A stretch of 5,847 bases of DNA from Candidatus Omnitrophota bacterium (GTDB lineage Bacteria; Omnitrophota; Koll11; Zapsychrales; Fredricksoniimonadaceae): positions 1 to 5,847 of the forward strand of contig JAHFGF010000102.1 of assembly GCA_023247595.1 (NCBI GenBank). Direction: 5' to 3'. The translations under genes and the position numbers were made by a program. Below are positions 4,822 through 5,847 of this stretch, one piece after another (the stretch's first letter is position 1; every line of letters begins with the position of its first letter). The notes under the pieces are model-generated. The model was not told where the DNA came from, did not search any database, and saw nothing but the letters and a program-made list of their open reading frames with translations.

Positions 4822-5847
4822 ATGGACATCAAACTTCCCGAACTTGGCGAAAACATTACTCAAGGAACCGTTAGTAAAGTTCTTATTAAAGTCGGTGAAA
4901 GCGTTAAAAAGGGCCAGAATATTCTGGAACTCGAGACCGACAAAGCTGTCCTTGAAGTCCCTTCTCCCGACGATGGAACCGTTAAAGAAATTTTGATTAA
5001 ATCCGGACAAGTCGTTAAAGTGGGCCAATCCGCTTTTGTATTCGACGGCCAATCCCCTGCAGCAGTTGCTGCAGCTCCTCAAGCCGTCAAAACACCTGCC
5101 TCTTCGGCAGCACCTGCGGCCAAAACCGCCGCACCAACATCTGCTCCAGCTGCAACAACAGCCGCGGCAACCGGCGCTGTCGTTGACATGAATTTACCCG
5201 ACCTCGGCGAAAACATTACTCAAGGAACGGTCACAAAAATATTGGTTAAAAAAGGAGACCTTATCAAAAAAGGTCAGAGCATCCTTGAATTAGAAACCGA
5301 CAAAGCCGTGCTCGAAGTTCCTTCTTCTATGGATGGAGCAATTGAAGACATCTTGATCAAGTCCGGACAGGTCGTCAAAGTCGGTCAACCGGCATTGAAG
5401 ATTAAAGGCAGCGCTTCTTCTATAGGCGTTAACGCAGTGGCGGGTTTAAAACCCTCCACTACACCAGAGTCGAAACCAACGACCGCAGATAAATCTGAAA
5501 CCAAAACAGTCGCGGCAGCAACACCAACCGCATCATCTGCGAAGACTGCGGTTGCTGAACCGGCAAAGAACGTGGCCGCGGCACCGTCGGTCAGACGCTT
5601 TGCGAGAGAGATCGGCGTTGATATCGCAACCGTTACCGGCATCGGGCCCGGCGGACGCATTTCTATTGAAGACGTAAAAACGCACGCCAAACGCATACTT
5701 ACATCTGTCTCTTCAGGCGGCGGTCATGTTTCATCTGCCGCTTCTGTTCCCCTTCCTGATTTCAGCAAATGGGGAAGCATTGAACGCCAGCCCATGAACA
5801 ATGTCCGGCGCAAAACAGCTGAACATTTAAGCCATGCCTGGACAAGC
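4822..5847 (+). CDS. aceF: Dihydrolipoamide acetyltransferase (PDH E2), two lipoyl domains, 3' end beyond window
   Basis: The frame runs 342 codons from ATG at 4822 to the window edge without a stop. E2 forms the core of PDH: its lipoyl arms take the acetyl group from AceE and the C-terminal domain transfers it to CoA. In order there is lipoyl domain 1 (about 1-75, lipoylated lysine K41 in ETDKA), an Ala/Pro/Thr-rich linker (about 77-119), lipoyl domain 2 (about 121-195, K161 in ETDKA) and a second flexible linker (196-252). The E1/E3-binding domain (about 254-290) has SVRRFAREIGVDIATVTGIGPGGRI, and then comes a short linker and the start of the catalytic domain (WGSIERQPMNNVRRKTAEHL, 317-336). 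The catalytic His-x-x-x-Asp motif lies beyond the edge. The start is supported by AAGGA (4806-4810) 11 bases upstream and by the direct opening of the lipoyl domain. Its position after aceE makes it the PDH E2 rather than the 2-oxoglutarate dehydrogenase E2. Confidence 0.96.
   Translation, partial: MDIKLPELGENITQGTVSKVLIKVGESVKKGQNILELETDKAVLEVPSPDDGTVKEILIKSGQVVKVGQSAFVFDGQSPAAVAAAPQAVKTPASSAAPAAKTAAPTSAPAATTAAATGAVVDMNLPDLGENITQGTVTKILVKKGDLIKKGQSILELETDKAVLEVPSSMDGAIEDILIKSGQVVKVGQPALKIKGSASSIGVNAVAGLKPSTTPESKPTTADKSETKTVAAATPTASSAKTAVAEPAKNVAAAPSVRRFAREIGVDIATVTGIGPGGRISIEDVKTHAKRILTSVSSGGGHVSSAASVPLPDFSKWGSIERQPMNNVRRKTAEHLSHAWTS
4846..5388 (+). repeat. Internal repeat: duplicated lipoyl-domain coding segments
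   Basis: The two lipoyl domains are encoded exactly 360 bp (120 codons) apart. A 23-base stretch is identical at 4846-4868 and 5206-5228. High similarity continues around the lipoylation motif (GACAAAGC in both) and around the SGQVVKVGQ codons. The protein segments GENITQGTV, ILELETDKAVLEVPS and ILIKSGQVVKVGQ occur in both copies, with synonymous changes elsewhere. Confidence 0.85.

Noticed and set aside
4714..5696. Minus-strand frames of 122 and 103 codons at 4714-5082 and 5385-5696
   Set aside because: They are antisense to the E2 gene, whose lipoyl and binding-domain motifs are unmistakable. The second frame reflects the repetitive linker codons.

Overview
The window is ordinary bacterial chromosome with compact gene packing and a moderate base composition. 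It holds a partial smpB, an AEC-family transporter gene, a tRNA-Leu(CAG) gene and the first two genes of a pyruvate dehydrogenase (PDH) operon. The homodimeric AceE-type E1 occurs in Proteobacteria, Actinobacteria and, more sparsely, in other and uncultured phyla. A two-lipoyl-domain E2, a CCA-encoding tRNA and many structured intergenic elements would fit a Gram-negative-type environmental bacterium. I cannot name the phylum from this sequence alone; an uncultured lineage such as Omnitrophota is only a guess.

Layout. Bases 1-222 (minus) are the start of smpB, which runs off the left edge. Bases 291-1241 (minus) encode a complete membrane carrier of the AEC (auxin efflux carrier) family, upstream of and codirectional with smpB. 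Its only visible promoter has an extended -10 that would start the transcript at the ATG. Bases 1242-2035 contain no protein gene but are rich in signals. They hold two good sigma70-type promoters facing right, two inverted repeats, two tandem units of about 120 bp, the tRNA-Leu gene (1745-1829) and a 72-bp palindromic stretch starting on the last base of the tRNA. Bases 2036-4717 (plus) encode AceE. Bases 4718-4821 contain an imperfect palindrome. Bases 4822-5847 (plus) encode the first 342 residues of the E2 acetyltransferase, cut by the right edge.

Function. AceE decarboxylates pyruvate with thiamine diphosphate and passes the acetyl group to the lipoyl domains of the E2, which transfers it to CoA. 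The two genes are consecutive and form one complex. An E3 gene (lpd) could lie beyond the window. SmpB (trans-translation) and the AEC carrier have no evident link to PDH.

The most interesting structure is around the tRNA. Each 120-bp unit begins with a copy of the first 10 bases of the tRNA gene. The first copy begins exactly at the mature tRNA 5' boundary, and a good promoter lies just upstream of that first copy rather than of the intact tRNA. This looks like a small MITE-like element that entered the 5' end of the tRNA gene, regenerated the gene through a 10-bp target duplication and was then duplicated. I found no convincing new defence, biosynthetic or mobile system; the protein genes are standard.
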